Part shown: positions 32,474 to 42,041 of the stretch, one piece after another
Numbering within the stretch: position 1 is the stretch's first letter
How the letters are laid out: every line of letters starts with the position of its first letter
Assembly (NCBI GenBank): GCA_963802765.1
Contig: CAWDJZ010000008.1
Location: 67,128 to 131,127 of the forward strand
Direction: 5' to 3'
DNA length: 64,000 bases
Source of the DNA: Gaiellasilicea sp963802765
GTDB lineage: Bacteria; Actinomycetota; Thermoleophilia; Gaiellales; Gaiellaceae
Made by a program: the position numbers and the translations under genes
The notes under the pieces: model-generated
What the model was told of the DNA's origin: nothing
Seen by the model: only the letters and a program-made list of their open reading frames with translations
Databases searched by the model: none

Positions 32474-33157
32474 ATGGTGACGAGAGCTGATGACCCTGTC
32501 ACGCCGAACGAGGAGGTCTCGCCATCGATTCGAGCGCAGCTGCTCGCGACGGAACACTGGAGCTTGCTCGCGTCACGGAGCACCACCCAGAACGAGTTGC
32601 TCGTGCGGATCGCGATCTTCCTGACGCTCGTCTCGGCCAGCGTCGTGAGCCTCGCGCTGATTGGACAGGCAACGGACTTCGACGGTCGCTTCGACGCGTT
32701 CACGATCGTCCTCTTCTCGATCTTGCTTGTCGTCGGCACGCTCACGCTGCTCCGTGTCCTCAACGGCAGCTCGGAGGACCACGCCTATGTGATCGGGATG
32801 AACAGGCTTCGGGCTGCCTACGCCGAGCTGGACCCTGGGATCGACCGCTACTTCATCACGTCCAAGCACGATGACGAACGAGGAATCGGGCAGACGTACG
32901 CGTTCTTCGGGGACATCTCAACGCTCGTACAGGTCCTTGCGAGCAGCACCATGTTCATCCTCGTCGTCGACCTCGTCGTCGCGGGTGTCCTCGCAGGGGT
33001 GGTGGCAAACGCAGCCGAGGGCTCGGGCGCGGTGATCGCGATAGCGGCGGCGGCTGCTGGCACCGGCTACCTCATCGGGTGGATCTGGTACATCGGTCGT
33101 CGCATTCGGGCCCAGGAGCGTCGGTATCAGGCGCTGTTTCCGCACCCTGGGGAGTGA
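32474..33157 (+). CDS. conserved membrane protein of unknown function
   Basis: 227-residue protein; ATG 32474 preceded by GAGGAG. After a soluble N-terminus (AQLLATEHWSLLASRSTTQN) come two membrane segments (LVRIAIFLTLVSASVVSLAL, FTIVLFSILLVVGTLTLLRV), a cytoplasmic loop with GMNRLRAAYAELDPGIDRYF, then two more segments (STMFILVVDLVVAGVLAGVV, AIAAAAAGTGYLIGWIWYIG). The loop and N-terminus resemble a family of actinobacterial membrane proteins without assigned function. G/C bias is weaker than in neighbouring genes, which hints at a different history. Confidence 0.75.
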   Translation: MVTRADDPVTPNEEVSPSIRAQLLATEHWSLLASRSTTQNELLVRIAIFLTLVSASVVSLALIGQATDFDGRFDAFTIVLFSILLVVGTLTLLRVLNGSSEDHAYVIGMNRLRAAYAELDPGIDRYFITSKHDDERGIGQTYAFFGDISTLVQVLASSTMFILVVDLVVAGVLAGVVANAAEGSGAVIAIAAAAAGTGYLIGWIWYIGRRIRAQERRYQALFPHPGE

Positions 33158-33182
33158 CCGCCTCGGAGCCGCGGGATGCCGA

Positions 33183-34202
33183 CTAGGAAGGCTCGACCGA
33201 CTCGATGTACGGCGTGAGTCGGTTGAGGAGCGCGCGCGCGTCGAAGGCCTCCGCCGGTGCGAGCACGCCCAGGCGTCGCGCCTCGCCCGCCGTGAGGGCC
33301 TGCGCGCCCCGGACGAGAAGGAGCGCCGTCAGGCCGTAGACGTCGCGCCCGGTAAGCACGGCACGCCCGGTCCCGGCTGCGCCCACGGCCTCGGCGACGA
33401 CCGCGAAGCGGTTCCGTTGCCGCGCCGCCTCGGATGGCCCGGCCGGCCCGACGCGGGCGGTGGCGCGGACGAACGGCGCCGCCAGCTTCCCGAGTGAGCC
33501 GAACCTCGCGACGATGCCGGGCAGGCGCACGTACGAGCGCACGTTGCGGACGTCGGTGTGCCGCGGCACGGTCAGCGGCTCCGTCCCGCTCCACTCGACG
33601 ACCGTCCGCTCGCCGAACGGGAACTTCAGCTTGCGCGTGGTAGCACCGAATCGGGAAGGCACGAGGCGGCCGTCCTTCCGGGCGACGAGCTGCTGCGTCA
33701 TGACTCGGGCGATGGTCGCACGCGTGCCGCGACTCGTCCCGATCCCGCTCGTCGCGTACCCGACGACGACCTCGTCCAGCGGCCCCGCGACCTGCTCGGC
33801 GGCGAGCCGCGCAGCAAGGTCGCCCGGGACGTAGTCGAAGCCGAACGCCGGCAGCACGGCGGTCTCGGCGTCGATCTCGTCGTGCACGAGCCGGACGAAC
33901 GCCTGCTCGCCGGTCGAGTCGAGATAGTGCGCGCCGACCGCGACGGCGGCACGCACCGGGGCGAGCCCGACTTCGAGAAACGGCCCGGCCAGCGAGGCAA
34001 CGACGTCTGCGCCTGCAAACGCCTCTCGCAGGGCCGGCTCGTCGCGCGCGTCGGCGACGCGCACCTCTTCGCCGGGCAAGGCGAGCTCCTCGAGCGCCTC
34101 GCGACGCCGGCCGACGAGCCGTACCTCGAGCCCGGCCCGGCGCGCCTCGGCGAGGACGAGCCTCCCGGTGAAGCCGGTAACACCGAGGAGCGCGAGAGCC
34201 AT
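33183..34202 (-). CDS. saccharopine-dehydrogenase-like/trans-acting enoyl reductase family protein
   Basis: 339-residue NAD(P)-binding protein. Rossmann start MALALLGVTGFTGRLVLAEA, then LVGRRREALEELALPGEEVR, VASLAGPFLEVGLAPVRAAV, HYLDSTGEQAFVRLVHDEID and GFDYVPGDLAARLAAE. The family includes mycobacterial trans-acting enoyl reductases acting with polyketide synthases, as well as lysine-metabolism relatives. No PKS gene is near, so substrate unknown. Divergent from the OsmC gene, 23 bases apart. Confidence 0.82.
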   Translation of the reverse strand: MALALLGVTGFTGRLVLAEARRAGLEVRLVGRRREALEELALPGEEVRVADARDEPALREAFAGADVVASLAGPFLEVGLAPVRAAVAVGAHYLDSTGEQAFVRLVHDEIDAETAVLPAFGFDYVPGDLAARLAAEQVAGPLDEVVVGYATSGIGTSRGTRATIARVMTQQLVARKDGRLVPSRFGATTRKLKFPFGERTVVEWSGTEPLTVPRHTDVRNVRSYVRLPGIVARFGSLGKLAAPFVRATARVGPAGPSEAARQRNRFAVVAEAVGAAGTGRAVLTGRDVYGLTALLLVRGAQALTAGEARRLGVLAPAEAFDARALLNRLTPYIESVEPS

Positions 34203-34225
34203 GGCGCGAGTGTAGGTTGCGCCGC

Positions 34226-34639
34226 ATGAGCAGCGCCCGCGCGAAGGTGTTCGCCTACGCGGTCTCGCTCGACCGCGACGGGACGGCCCGGAACATCGAC
34301 GGCGGCGCGCCGCTCGCCGACGAGGAGGCCTGGTCACCGGAGGATCTCGTGCTCGTCGGGCTCGCACGCTGCACGCTGACGAGCCTCCGCTACCACGCGG
34401 ACCGCGCAGGGATCGAGGTCGCCGGCAGCGCGGACGCCAGCGGCGAGGTGACGCAGCGCGAAACGGACGGCCGTTATGCGTTCGTCCGGGTCAAGGTCGT
34501 GGCCGACGTCACTCTCGAACCGGCGCCGGAGAACGTGCGCGAGCTCCTCTCGAAGGCCGAGCGGGACTGCTTCGTCGGCGCGTCGCTGACCTCGAAGCCG
34601 CGCTATCGCTGGACCGTCAACGGGCAGGAGCTGGCGTGA
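34226..34639 (+). CDS. OsmC/Ohr-family peroxiredoxin-like protein
   Basis: 137-residue OsmC-fold protein. The two redox cysteines are visible in LVGLARCTLTSLRYHADRA and KAERDCFVGASLTSKPRYRW, the pair that reduces organic hydroperoxides. Length and helix order are typical. Its stop overlaps the GTG of the aminotransferase (GTGA), forming the start of an OsmC-aminotransferase-peptidase-epimerase run. Confidence 0.87.
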   Translation: MSSARAKVFAYAVSLDRDGTARNIDGGAPLADEEAWSPEDLVLVGLARCTLTSLRYHADRAGIEVAGSADASGEVTQRETDGRYAFVRVKVVADVTLEPAPENVRELLSKAERDCFVGASLTSKPRYRWTVNGQELA

Positions 34640-35803
34640 GCACGACGCTGCTGGACGTCGCCGCCGTCCGCGAGCGCTTCTCGGCGCTCGACCGGCCGCT
34701 TGCGTTCTTCGACGGGCCGGGCGGCACCCAGTGCCCCGACGAGGTGATCGACGCGATCACCGCCTACCTGCGCCAGGACAATGCGAACATCGGCGCGCCG
34801 TACGCGACGAGCGTGCACACCGTCGAGCTGATCGAGCGGGCGCGTGCGGCGGCGGCGCGCTTTCTCTCCTGCCACGCCGACGAGGTCGCCTTCGGGCCGA
34901 GCATGACCTCGCTCAACTTCCTGCTCACGCGTTCCTTCGCGCGAACGCTGCGCGCCGGTGACGAGGTCGTCTGCACGCGGCTCGACCACGACGCCAACGT
35001 CGCACCCTGGCTCGCGCTCGACGGAGGATCTCGACGTCGTCGTCCGCTTCGCCGGCGTGCACGACGATCTCTCGCTCGACCTCGACGACCTCGAGGCGCA
35101 GCTCTCGGACCGCACGCGCGTCGTCGCGTTCCCGGTCGCGTCGAACGCGGTCGGGACGACGCCGGACGTGGCTCGGATCGTCGAGCTCGCCCACGGCGTG
35201 GGCGCGCTCGCGTGGGCCGACGCCGTTCACTTCGGGCCGCACGGCCCGATCGACGCGGCCGGCTGGGACGTCGACGTCCTGCTCTGCTCGCCCTACAAGT
35301 TCTTCGGACCGCACCTCGGGCTCGCGTTCGGGAAGCGGGACCTCCTCGAGCGCCTGCGGCCGTACAAGGTGCGGCCGGCCGCGGACGAGCCCGTCGGCAA
35401 GCGCTTCGAGCACGGCACCCAGCAGCACGAGCTCCTCGCGGGCTTCGTTGCCGCCGTCGCCTACGTCGAGTCGCTCGGCTGGGAGGCGATCACGGCGCAC
35501 GAGCGCGAGCTCGGCCGGCGCTTCCTCGACGGCATCCCGGACAGCGTCCAGCTCTACGGCCTCAGGACGATGGCGGGACGCGTGCCGACGTTCGCGTTCA
35601 ACCTGCCCGGCCGCAGCTCGGAGGAGGTCGCAATCGAGCTCGCGGCCCGCGACGTCGCGGTCTGGCACGGCGACTACTACGCCGTCGAGATCATGAAGGT
35701 CCTGGGGCTCGTAGGAACCGGCGCCGTTCGGGCCGGCTTCGTCCACTACAACACGGCGGCTGAGGTCGACCGGCTTCTGACCGCGCTCGACGAGCTGTGC
35801 TGA
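34636..35803 (+). CDS. class V aminotransferase (cysteine-desulfurase-like), frame-interrupted
   Basis: PLP enzyme of the NifS/SufS-like group. N-terminal half FFDGPGGTQCPDEVIDAITA, QDNANIGAPYATSVHTVEL, TRLDHDANVAPWLAL; C-terminal half in another frame beginning near 35025 (EDLDVVVRFAGVHDD), with WADAVHFGPHGPIDAAGWDV, the PLP-lysine in LLCSPYKFFGPHLGLAFG and VGTGAVRAGFVHYNTAAEV. One extra base separates the frames. Repaired length about 388 residues. It lacks an obvious mobile catalytic Cys loop, so the reaction may be desulfuration or another beta-elimination. Confidence 0.82.
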
Positions 35804-37093
35804 CTGTCACTGACCTCCTCCAGGAGTTGATCCGGTTCGATACGACGAATCCGCCCGGAAACGAGCGCGCGTGCATCGAGTTCGTCCAGGCGCTGCTCGA
35901 GGAGGCGGGCTGCGAGACGCAGCTGTACGCGAAGGACCCCGCGCGACCGAACCTCGTCTCGCGACTCGCGGGCGGAGATGCGCCGCCGCTTCTCCTTCAG
36001 GGACACGTCGACGTCGTGACGACCGCGGGGCAGCCCTGGACGCGTCCGCCGTTCTCAGGGGAGCTCGTCGACGGCTACGTGTGGGGGCGGGGCGCTCTCG
36101 ACATGAAGGGCGGCGTCGCGATGCTCGTGAGCGCGTTCCTGCGCGCGCAGCGAGAGGGCGTGGAGCTCCCGGGTGACCTCGTCCTGGTCGTGCTCGCCGA
36201 CGAGGAGAACGGCGGCGGGCTCGGTGCGCGCTTCCTCGTCGAGGAGCATCCGGAGCTCTTCACGGGGATGCGCTATGCGCTCGGCGAGTTCGGCGGCTTC
36301 AGCTCGCCGATCGCCGGCCGCCGCTTCTACCTGATCCAGGTGGCGGAGAAGCAGATCTGCTGGCTCAAGGCGACCGTGCGCGGCCCCGGGGGTCACGGCG
36401 CCTTCGCTCATCGCGGCGGCACGGTCGCGCGGCTCGGCCGCCTCCTACGCGACCTCGACCGGAAGCGCCTGCCCGTACACGTGACACCGGTCGTACGCGC
36501 GTTCGTCGAGCAGGTCGCGGCCGAGCTGCCACGCAAGGAAGCGACGGTGCTGCGCTCGCTCCTGAAGCCGCGATTCACCGACGCCGCGCTGCGGCTGCTC
36601 GGGGATCGCGCCGTCACGCTCGAGCCGATGCTGCGGAACACCGTCAACGCGACGATCGTCCGCGCCGGCGAGAAGATCAACGTCGTCCCGAGCGAGATCG
36701 AGGTCGAGCTGGACGGCCGGGCGCTGCCGGGGTTCGGCCCCGAGGAGCTGATCGCAGAGATGCAGGCGATCGTCGGCGACGACGTCGAGCTCGAGCTCGT
36801 TCGCCACGACCCCGGGCCGCCGGAGCCGGACTTCGGGCTCTTCGAGACGCTCGCCGGGGTGATCCGCGAGCTCGACCCGGAAGGGATCCCGGTGCCGCTG
36901 CTTGCAGATCGGCGTCACCGACGGCCGCTTCTTCGCGCAGGCCGGGGTGCAGACCTACGGCTTCGTACCGCTGCGGCTACCCGAGGACTTCACCTTCACA
37001 CAGTTCATCCACGCCGCCGACGAGCGTGTGCCGGTCGAGGCGCTCGAGTTCGGGGCCGAGGCCGTCTGGCGCGCTATCCAGAGGTTCCACTGA
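35797..37093 (+). CDS. M20-family metallopeptidase (ArgE/DapE-like), frame-interrupted
   Basis: Zinc aminoacylase/peptidase. GTG start overlapping the aminotransferase stop by 7 bases. Metal ligands are in LLLQGHVDVVTTAGQPW, WGRGALDMKGGVAMLV and VLADEENGGG, with a dimerisation domain VRGPGGHGAFAHRGGTVARL. After DPEGIPVPLL (about 36898) the frame changes; the natural end is QIGVTDGRFFAQAGVQTYGF to IQRFH at 37093. The single-frame reading into the next gene is an artefact of this break. Repaired length about 431 residues. Substrate unknown. Confidence 0.85.
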
Positions 37094-38037
37094 GGCTGCT
37101 CGTTCTCGGCGGGACGAAGTTTCTCGGGCGTGCTGTAGTCGACGAGGCGATGGCGCGCGGCCACGAGCTGACGCTCTTCAACCGGGGCGAGACGAATCCA
37201 GAGCTCTTCCCGGAGGCCGAGCAGCTGCGAGGCGACCGTGCTCGCGAGCTCGCTGCGCTCGCAGGCCGCACATGGGACGCCGTGATCGACACCTCCGGTT
37301 ACGTGCCGGCGATCGTGCGGCGCTCGGCCGAGCTGCTACGGGAATCCGGCCGCTACGTGTTCGTCTCGAGCGTGTCGGTGTACGCCGACTTCTCGACCGG
37401 CCCGTCCGAGTCGAGCCCGCTCGCCGGGCTCGGCGACATGTCCGCCGACGAGGTCGCGGCGGACTACTCCAACTACGGGCCGCTGAAGGCGCTCTGCGAG
37501 GCGGAGGTCGAGGCCGTCTTCGGGGAGCGCGCGCTGATCGTCCGCCCGGGGCTGATCGTCGGTCCGCACGACCCGACCGGCCGCTTCACCTACTGGGCGC
37601 AGCGGCTCGAGCGGGGCGGCGAGGTGCTTGCGCCCGGCCCGCCCGAGCGAGCCGTGCAGTTCGTCGACGTGCGCGACCTCGCCGCCTGGATCGTCGACGC
37701 CGTCGAAGCCGGGCGCTCGGGCCGTTACAACGCGACCGGTGTAGGCGTCGCCTGGGGCGAGCTGCTCGCCGGGGCCGACGTGACATGGGTCTCGGACAAG
37801 TTCCTCAGGGAGCAGGAGGTCGGGGAGTGGATGGAGCTCCCGCTGTGGCTCGGCGATCCCGCCTGGGCAGGCATGCACTCGACCGACGTGAGCCGAGCCC
37901 TGGCGGCCGGGCTTCGCTTCCGCCCACTCGCGGAGACGCTGGCCGGCGCCGCAGACGCTCCCGCCGTCGAGGGCGTCGGCCTCACGCCCGAGCGCGAGGC
38001 CGAGCTCCTCGCCGCTTGGCATGGGAACCCGGATTAG
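37090..38037 (+). CDS. NAD-dependent epimerase/dehydratase family protein, apparent CTG start
   Basis: 315-residue extended-SDR protein: LRLLVLGGTKFLGRAVVDEA, HELTLFNRGETNPELFPEAE, VIDTSGYVPAIVRRSAELL, YVFVSSVSVYADFS, then YGPLKALCEAEVE and VRPGLIVGPHDPTGRFTYW. It resembles the CSP41-like epimerase group. The conserved start MRLLVLGGTKFLG aligns with a CTG codon overlapping the peptidase stop (CTGA); no ATG, GTG or TTG fits. Either a rare CTG start or a base error. Confidence 0.83.
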   Translation: MRLLVLGGTKFLGRAVVDEAMARGHELTLFNRGETNPELFPEAEQLRGDRARELAALAGRTWDAVIDTSGYVPAIVRRSAELLRESGRYVFVSSVSVYADFSTGPSESSPLAGLGDMSADEVAADYSNYGPLKALCEAEVEAVFGERALIVRPGLIVGPHDPTGRFTYWAQRLERGGEVLAPGPPERAVQFVDVRDLAAWIVDAVEAGRSGRYNATGVGVAWGELLAGADVTWVSDKFLREQEVGEWMELPLWLGDPAWAGMHSTDVSRALAAGLRFRPLAETLAGAADAPAVEGVGLTPEREAELLAAWHGNPD

Positions 38038-38906
38038 GTGTACGCGTCGCGGGCCCGCTGCCAGCGCGGGTCGTCGCGGCGGATCCGGTCCGGGTCGGTG
38101 CCGCGGGCGTCGGCGAGGTCCAGCGTCAGGAGCTGGAAGGGGACGATGTCGACCACCGGATGGCGCGTCGGCACGAGCGCGACGTCGCACCCCAGCTCCC
38201 GCAGCGCCGCAGCCGCCTCGGCGGACCGTGCGACTGCACGCCCCTCGCCCTCGAGCACGAAGCAGCGGACGTTCTCGTCGATCGCGGCGAGGTGCCCGTG
38301 GAGGAGCTCCTCCAGCGGGTGCGCCTCAGCCGCCACGAAGACGCCCTCGCGCAGCTTCAGCACGGCCTCCTGTGCGGTCGGCCAGTCGCGACCGGCGCCC
38401 GTGACCAGGAAGCGCTCGTGGTCCGAGACGGGTAGGCGCTCCCCGGCCAGCACACCGGCCACGGCGTCCGCGAGCCACGCGACGTCCTCGCCGCGCAGCG
38501 CCGCGAGTGCCGCGACGGCGCACGTGTACGAGGCCGTGTGGCAGTAGCTCTGGTCAAGCGCCGGTGTCGCGACGACGACCTCGTCGCAGAGCTCGCCGAG
38601 GGGACTTTCAGGGTTCCCGGTGACGAGCCACTTCGGCCCGGGGAACGCACGTGCCGCCTCCAGCGTCATCGCGGTGCCGCCCTCGTGGCTGGCGAGGACG
38701 AGCACGTCCGCCTCCGGCGGGTCGAGCAAGAACTCGAGCGCGTCGACCCCGTTCCCGGTCGTCTGGGCCGCGTGGAAGGACGTGCCGCAGCCGACCGCGA
38801 TCACGCGGCCGTCCGGCAGCCGCTGGTCCGTTGGCACCTGCGCGAGCCACTCCGGCTGCGCTGCGACCGCCGCACGCATCTTCTCGCCCGACACTAGATC
38901 GGCCAT
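38034..38906 (-). CDS. SIS-domain sugar-phosphate isomerase-like protein
   Basis: 290-residue protein with two SIS (sugar isomerase) domains: VIAVGCGTSFHAAQTTGNG, VLVLASHEGGTAMTLEAARA, KWLVTGNPESPLGELCDEVV and VTGAGRDWPTAQEAVLKLRE, HPLEELLHGHLAAIDEN. It looks like the isomerase half of GlmS without the glutaminase domain, so it may bind or isomerise an amino-sugar phosphate. Ends convergently with the epimerase (4-base overlap) and is divergent from the M16 protease by 14 bases. Confidence 0.84.
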   Translation of the reverse strand: MADLVSGEKMRAAVAAQPEWLAQVPTDQRLPDGRVIAVGCGTSFHAAQTTGNGVDALEFLLDPPEADVLVLASHEGGTAMTLEAARAFPGPKWLVTGNPESPLGELCDEVVVATPALDQSYCHTASYTCAVAALAALRGEDVAWLADAVAGVLAGERLPVSDHERFLVTGAGRDWPTAQEAVLKLREGVFVAAEAHPLEELLHGHLAAIDENVRCFVLEGEGRAVARSAEAAAALRELGCDVALVPTRHPVVDIVPFQLLTLDLADARGTDPDRIRRDDPRWQRARDAYT

Positions 38907-38920
38907 CTAGCCTCTATAGC

Positions 38921-40189
38921 ATGGCCGCCGTGGGGGTCTTCGAGCGCTCCGAGCTACAGAACGGCCTGCGCGTGGTGACCGCGCCCATGCCGCAGGCGAA
39001 GTCGGTCTCGTGTTTCGTGATGCTGGCCGCCGGCTCGCGCTACGAGACCGCCGAGACGAACGGGATCGCGCACTTCGCCGAGCACATGTTTTTCAAGGGG
39101 ACCGAGCGGCGGCCGACGGCCCGCGACATCGCCGGCGAGATCGATGCGATCGGGGGCGAGTTCAACGCCTTCACCGGCAAGGAGTACACGGGCTACTACG
39201 TCCGCTGCGCGGCCGAGACGCGCGACACCGCGCTCGACGTCCTCGTCGACATGCTCCGCAACTCCCGCTTCGACGCGGAGGAGATCGAGCGCGAGAAGGG
39301 CGTGATCGTCGAGGAGATGAACATGTACTACGACACGCCGCGCGACTTCATCGGGGGTGTCTACGAGTCGCTCCTCTACGGCGACCAGCCGCTCGGCTGG
39401 GACATCATCGGCCGCAAGGAGACCGTCCGCGGCGCGACGCGCGAGACGTTCACCGACTACGTCGGGCACTGGTACCGGCCCGAGCGCATGGTCGTCGGCG
39501 TCGGCGGGCTGATCGGCGAGGGGCTGCACGAACGGCTCGAGGAGCTGCTCGGCGACCTGGAGTCCCGCGAGACGGGAGCGCCGGCGCCCGTGGCGTCGAA
39601 CGCGAACGGCGCACGGGTGAAGGTCCACACGAAGACGTCGGACCAGGCGCACCTCGTGCTCGGCGTCCGGAGCCGTCCGCTCCAGGATCCCGACCGCTAC
39701 GTCCTGCAGCTGCTCGCGACGGTGCTCGGCGGCGGGATGTCGTCCCGTCTCTTCACCGAGGTGCGCGAGCGGCGGGGGCTCGCGTACTACGTCTTCGGAA
39801 CGAACCACGCCTACACCGACGCCGGCTCCCTCTACTCGCAGTCCGGCGTCGACATCAACCGGATCGACGAGGCGGTGACGACGATCGTGGAGCAGTTCCG
39901 GCTGCTGGCGGACGAGCCGGTGCCTTCGGACGAGCTCGAGAAGGCGCGCAACTTCGCCAAGGGCCGCTTCGTGCTCCAGCTCGAGAGCCCGCACGGGACG
40001 ATCATGTTCGGTCTCCGCCGCGAGGTGCTCGAGGGGCGGGCGGAGGAGCCGCAGGCGGTGCTCGACGCGCTCGACGCCGTCACCGCCGACGACCTCCAGC
40101 GGGTGGCGCGGGAGGTTGTGGACGACGGCCCCTATCTCGCCGCGATCGGGCCGTTCGAGGACGCCGAGCGCTTCGAGAAGCTCCTTTAG
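38921..40189 (+). CDS. M16 family zinc protease
   Basis: 422-residue insulinase-family peptidase. ATG 38921 (MAAVGVFERSELQNGLRVVT). The inverted zinc motif HFAEHMFFKG (HxxEH) is followed by EYTGYYVRCAAETRDTALDV and EKGVIVEEMNMYYDTP with the distal Glu; the C-terminal inactive domain has GGGMSSRLFTEVRERRGLAY with the Arg-Tyr pair. Length matches the one-chain bacterial processing-peptidase type. No signal peptide, so cytoplasmic. Usually found beside polynucleotide phosphorylase in actinobacteria, but not here. Confidence 0.92.
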   Translation: MAAVGVFERSELQNGLRVVTAPMPQAKSVSCFVMLAAGSRYETAETNGIAHFAEHMFFKGTERRPTARDIAGEIDAIGGEFNAFTGKEYTGYYVRCAAETRDTALDVLVDMLRNSRFDAEEIEREKGVIVEEMNMYYDTPRDFIGGVYESLLYGDQPLGWDIIGRKETVRGATRETFTDYVGHWYRPERMVVGVGGLIGEGLHERLEELLGDLESRETGAPAPVASNANGARVKVHTKTSDQAHLVLGVRSRPLQDPDRYVLQLLATVLGGGMSSRLFTEVRERRGLAYYVFGTNHAYTDAGSLYSQSGVDINRIDEAVTTIVEQFRLLADEPVPSDELEKARNFAKGRFVLQLESPHGTIMFGLRREVLEGRAEEPQAVLDALDAVTADDLQRVAREVVDDGPYLAAIGPFEDAERFEKLL

Positions 40190-40771
40190 CGCGCGTCGAT
40201 CCGCTTCAGGAAGCGATCCTCGCCCGGCGGTTTCAGCATGCCCTCCGGGCCGATCGCCCACGTCGTCTCCGATGCCCGGCTCGAGCTCGACGGTCTCCGG
40301 CTCGCCCTGCGGGACGAGGGCGTTTTCCGCGACGACGTCATCGAGTAACGGCCGCGGGTCCGGCATCTGCTCCGTGTTGCCCTCCCGGCGCAGGCGCAGC
40401 ACCCGCGGCGGGCCTTCGTCGAGCGTCAGCCAGAAACGGATCTGGAACTTCTCCTCGTGCACGATCTCCTCCTCGGTCAGGTCGAGCAGGCGCCCGCGGA
40501 GCTCGTCGATGCGGGCGAGACGGTCGCCGACGATCGCCGGCAGGAGCTCCGGCCGCTCGAGCGCGACGCGCACGTCCTCGAGCGGCAGGTCGGCAGCGCG
40601 GAGACGCTGGATCGACTCCGCCGTCCGCTGCTGCTCGGGCCCGTAATAGCGATAGCGGTTCGTCTCGTCGACGAGCACGGGTACGAGCAGGCCGAGCCGC
40701 TCGTAGTGGCGCAGCGCTCGGGGCGTCAGCCCGGTCAGCTCGGCGAAGCGGCCGATCGTCAGCAGCTCCAT
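40186..40771 (-). CDS. MerR-family regulator, frame-interrupted near the 3' end
   Basis: N-terminal MerR HTH: MELLTIGRFAELTGLTPRAL, RHYERLGLLVPVLVDETNRY, RYYGPEQQRTAESIQRLRAA, DLPLEDVRVALER, then a linker helix. The rest (RFWLTLDEGPPRVLRLRREG, EPETVELEPG) leads to a frame change near 40265, after which WAIGPEGMLKPPGEDRFLKR and a TAA at 40186 complete a protein of about 194 residues. It converges on the M16 gene with a 4-base overlap. The inducer is unknown. Confidence 0.8.
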
Positions 40772-40804
40772 GCATCGAGCCTAGAGCCTGACCCTACGAG
40801 AGGG

Positions 40805-41396
40805 TCAAGCCCGCCCGAGGGCCTGGCGCGCCTCGGCGACGGCCTCCCGCGCCAGTTCGATCGCCGCGACGTTCTCGGGGTCCCGCTCGCGGACGGCGAG
40901 CGCGCGCTCGAACGCGTCGAGCGCCTGCTCGTGCTCGCCGGCGTCGAAGTGCTCCCAGCCGAGGTTGTTCAGCAGCGGGCCGGCCCAGTACGCGGCGGCC
41001 TCGGAGCGCTCGGCAAGCTCGAGCCCGCGGGTCGTCCAGGCGACGAATCCCTCCCGGTCCGGCGCGGCGAGCGCGCACATGTGCGCGGCGTCTCCTGCGA
41101 GCCAGTCCTCGCCCGCCGTCGAGCGCCGCGGCGTACGCGGACTCGAAGAACGGCAGCGCCGCCTCGGTGTCGCCGCTCGAGCGGCGCAGGCGGCCGCGCT
41201 CGAGGTCGACGCGGACGCGCACCCGGGCCTCCTCCTCGGTCACCTCGTCGAGGAGCCGGTCACCTTCGTCGAAGCGGCCGCGCATGCCTTCGACCCGCGC
41301 GAGCTGCGTCAGCGCCTCTGCTCGCAGCGCGCGGAAGCGCGCCTCCGTCGCGTCGAGGTCGTCGAAGTCCCAGAGCGGACGGAGCGGATCGCTCAT
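40805..41396 (-). CDS. TPR-like hypothetical protein, frame-interrupted
   Basis: Soluble helical protein with tetratricopeptide-type repeats: MSDPLRPLWDFDDLDATEAR, LARVEGMRGRFDEGDRLLDE, RLRRSSGDTEAALPFFESAY in the first frame, then EDWLAGDAAHMCALAAPDRE, LLNNLGWEHFDAGEHEQALD, AFERALAVRERDPENVAAIE in the second. The frames join near 41105; repaired length about 196 residues. It overlaps the M15 peptidase stop by 4 bases (ATGA), so it is co-translated with a cell-wall enzyme. Function unknown. Confidence 0.7.
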
Positions 41397-42019
41397 CGGC
41401 CCGTGGTCGAGAAATGCTGGTAGTCGCCGAATGAGGCTCCCCACTTCCAGCCGACGGCAGCGAAGGCGCGGACAAGCACGCCGTCGTCGACCGCCATCCC
41501 CTTGCGGATGCGGGAGCGGTCGACGAAGGCCAGGCCGGCAGGCGGCGACACGCGCGCGCCCTGCACGTAGGGGTTCTCCACCGGGTTGACGTCGATCGCC
41601 TCGCCGTAAGCGTGCTGCGACCAGCGGCGCGTGCCGCCGACGAAGCGGCAGTTGAAGCCGGAGGTGTTGTCGGCGGCCATCGACGCGTCGTCGCTCCCGC
41701 CGTACTCCGACACGGGCCGCAGCCGCCGGATCGGGAAGCGAGCCTGCCAGAGCGTCCGGAAGACGGCCACGACGTCGGCCGCCACGGGCCGCGCGACGAC
41801 GATCGCCCCCTCCCGCTGCGTGCCGCGGAAGTCCCAGTACGACACGCGCACCGTGCGCAGCCGCGCGGGCGGAACCGGACAGCCGGCGCGGTAGGAATGG
41901 CGCAGGTCGGCCCAACGGACGGGCTCGATCGTCGCGGCGAACCGCGGCGAAGCCACAAGTTGCTGACAGCAGCTGAGTCCGACCGCGGCGGCCGCGACCG
42001 TCACGAGGGCGAACCGCAT
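41393..42019 (-). CDS. M15-family D-alanyl-D-alanine carboxypeptidase-like protein (exported)
   Basis: 208-residue protein with a short signal sequence (MRFALVTVAAAAVGLSCCQQ). The zinc signature SQHAYGEAIDVNP (SxHxxGxAxD) and terminal GDYQHFS (HxH-type ligand) identify a VanY/LAS-type peptidase; WSQHAYGEAIDVNPVENPYV is typical of actinobacterial members. It would trim peptidoglycan stem peptides outside the membrane. Divergent from the L,D-transpeptidase-like gene by 22 bases. Confidence 0.87.
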   Translation of the reverse strand: MRFALVTVAAAAVGLSCCQQLVASPRFAATIEPVRWADLRHSYRAGCPVPPARLRTVRVSYWDFRGTQREGAIVVARPVAADVVAVFRTLWQARFPIRRLRPVSEYGGSDDASMAADNTSGFNCRFVGGTRRWSQHAYGEAIDVNPVENPYVQGARVSPPAGLAFVDRSRIRKGMAVDDGVLVRAFAAVGWKWGASFGDYQHFSTTGR

Positions 42020-42041
42020 CGGTCCAGCGTACCCTGGGGCC

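Noticed and set aside
35797..38037. Apparent fusion of M20 peptidase and epimerase
   Set aside because: Caused by the frame break at about 36898; the true peptidase end lies in the other frame and stops at 37093.
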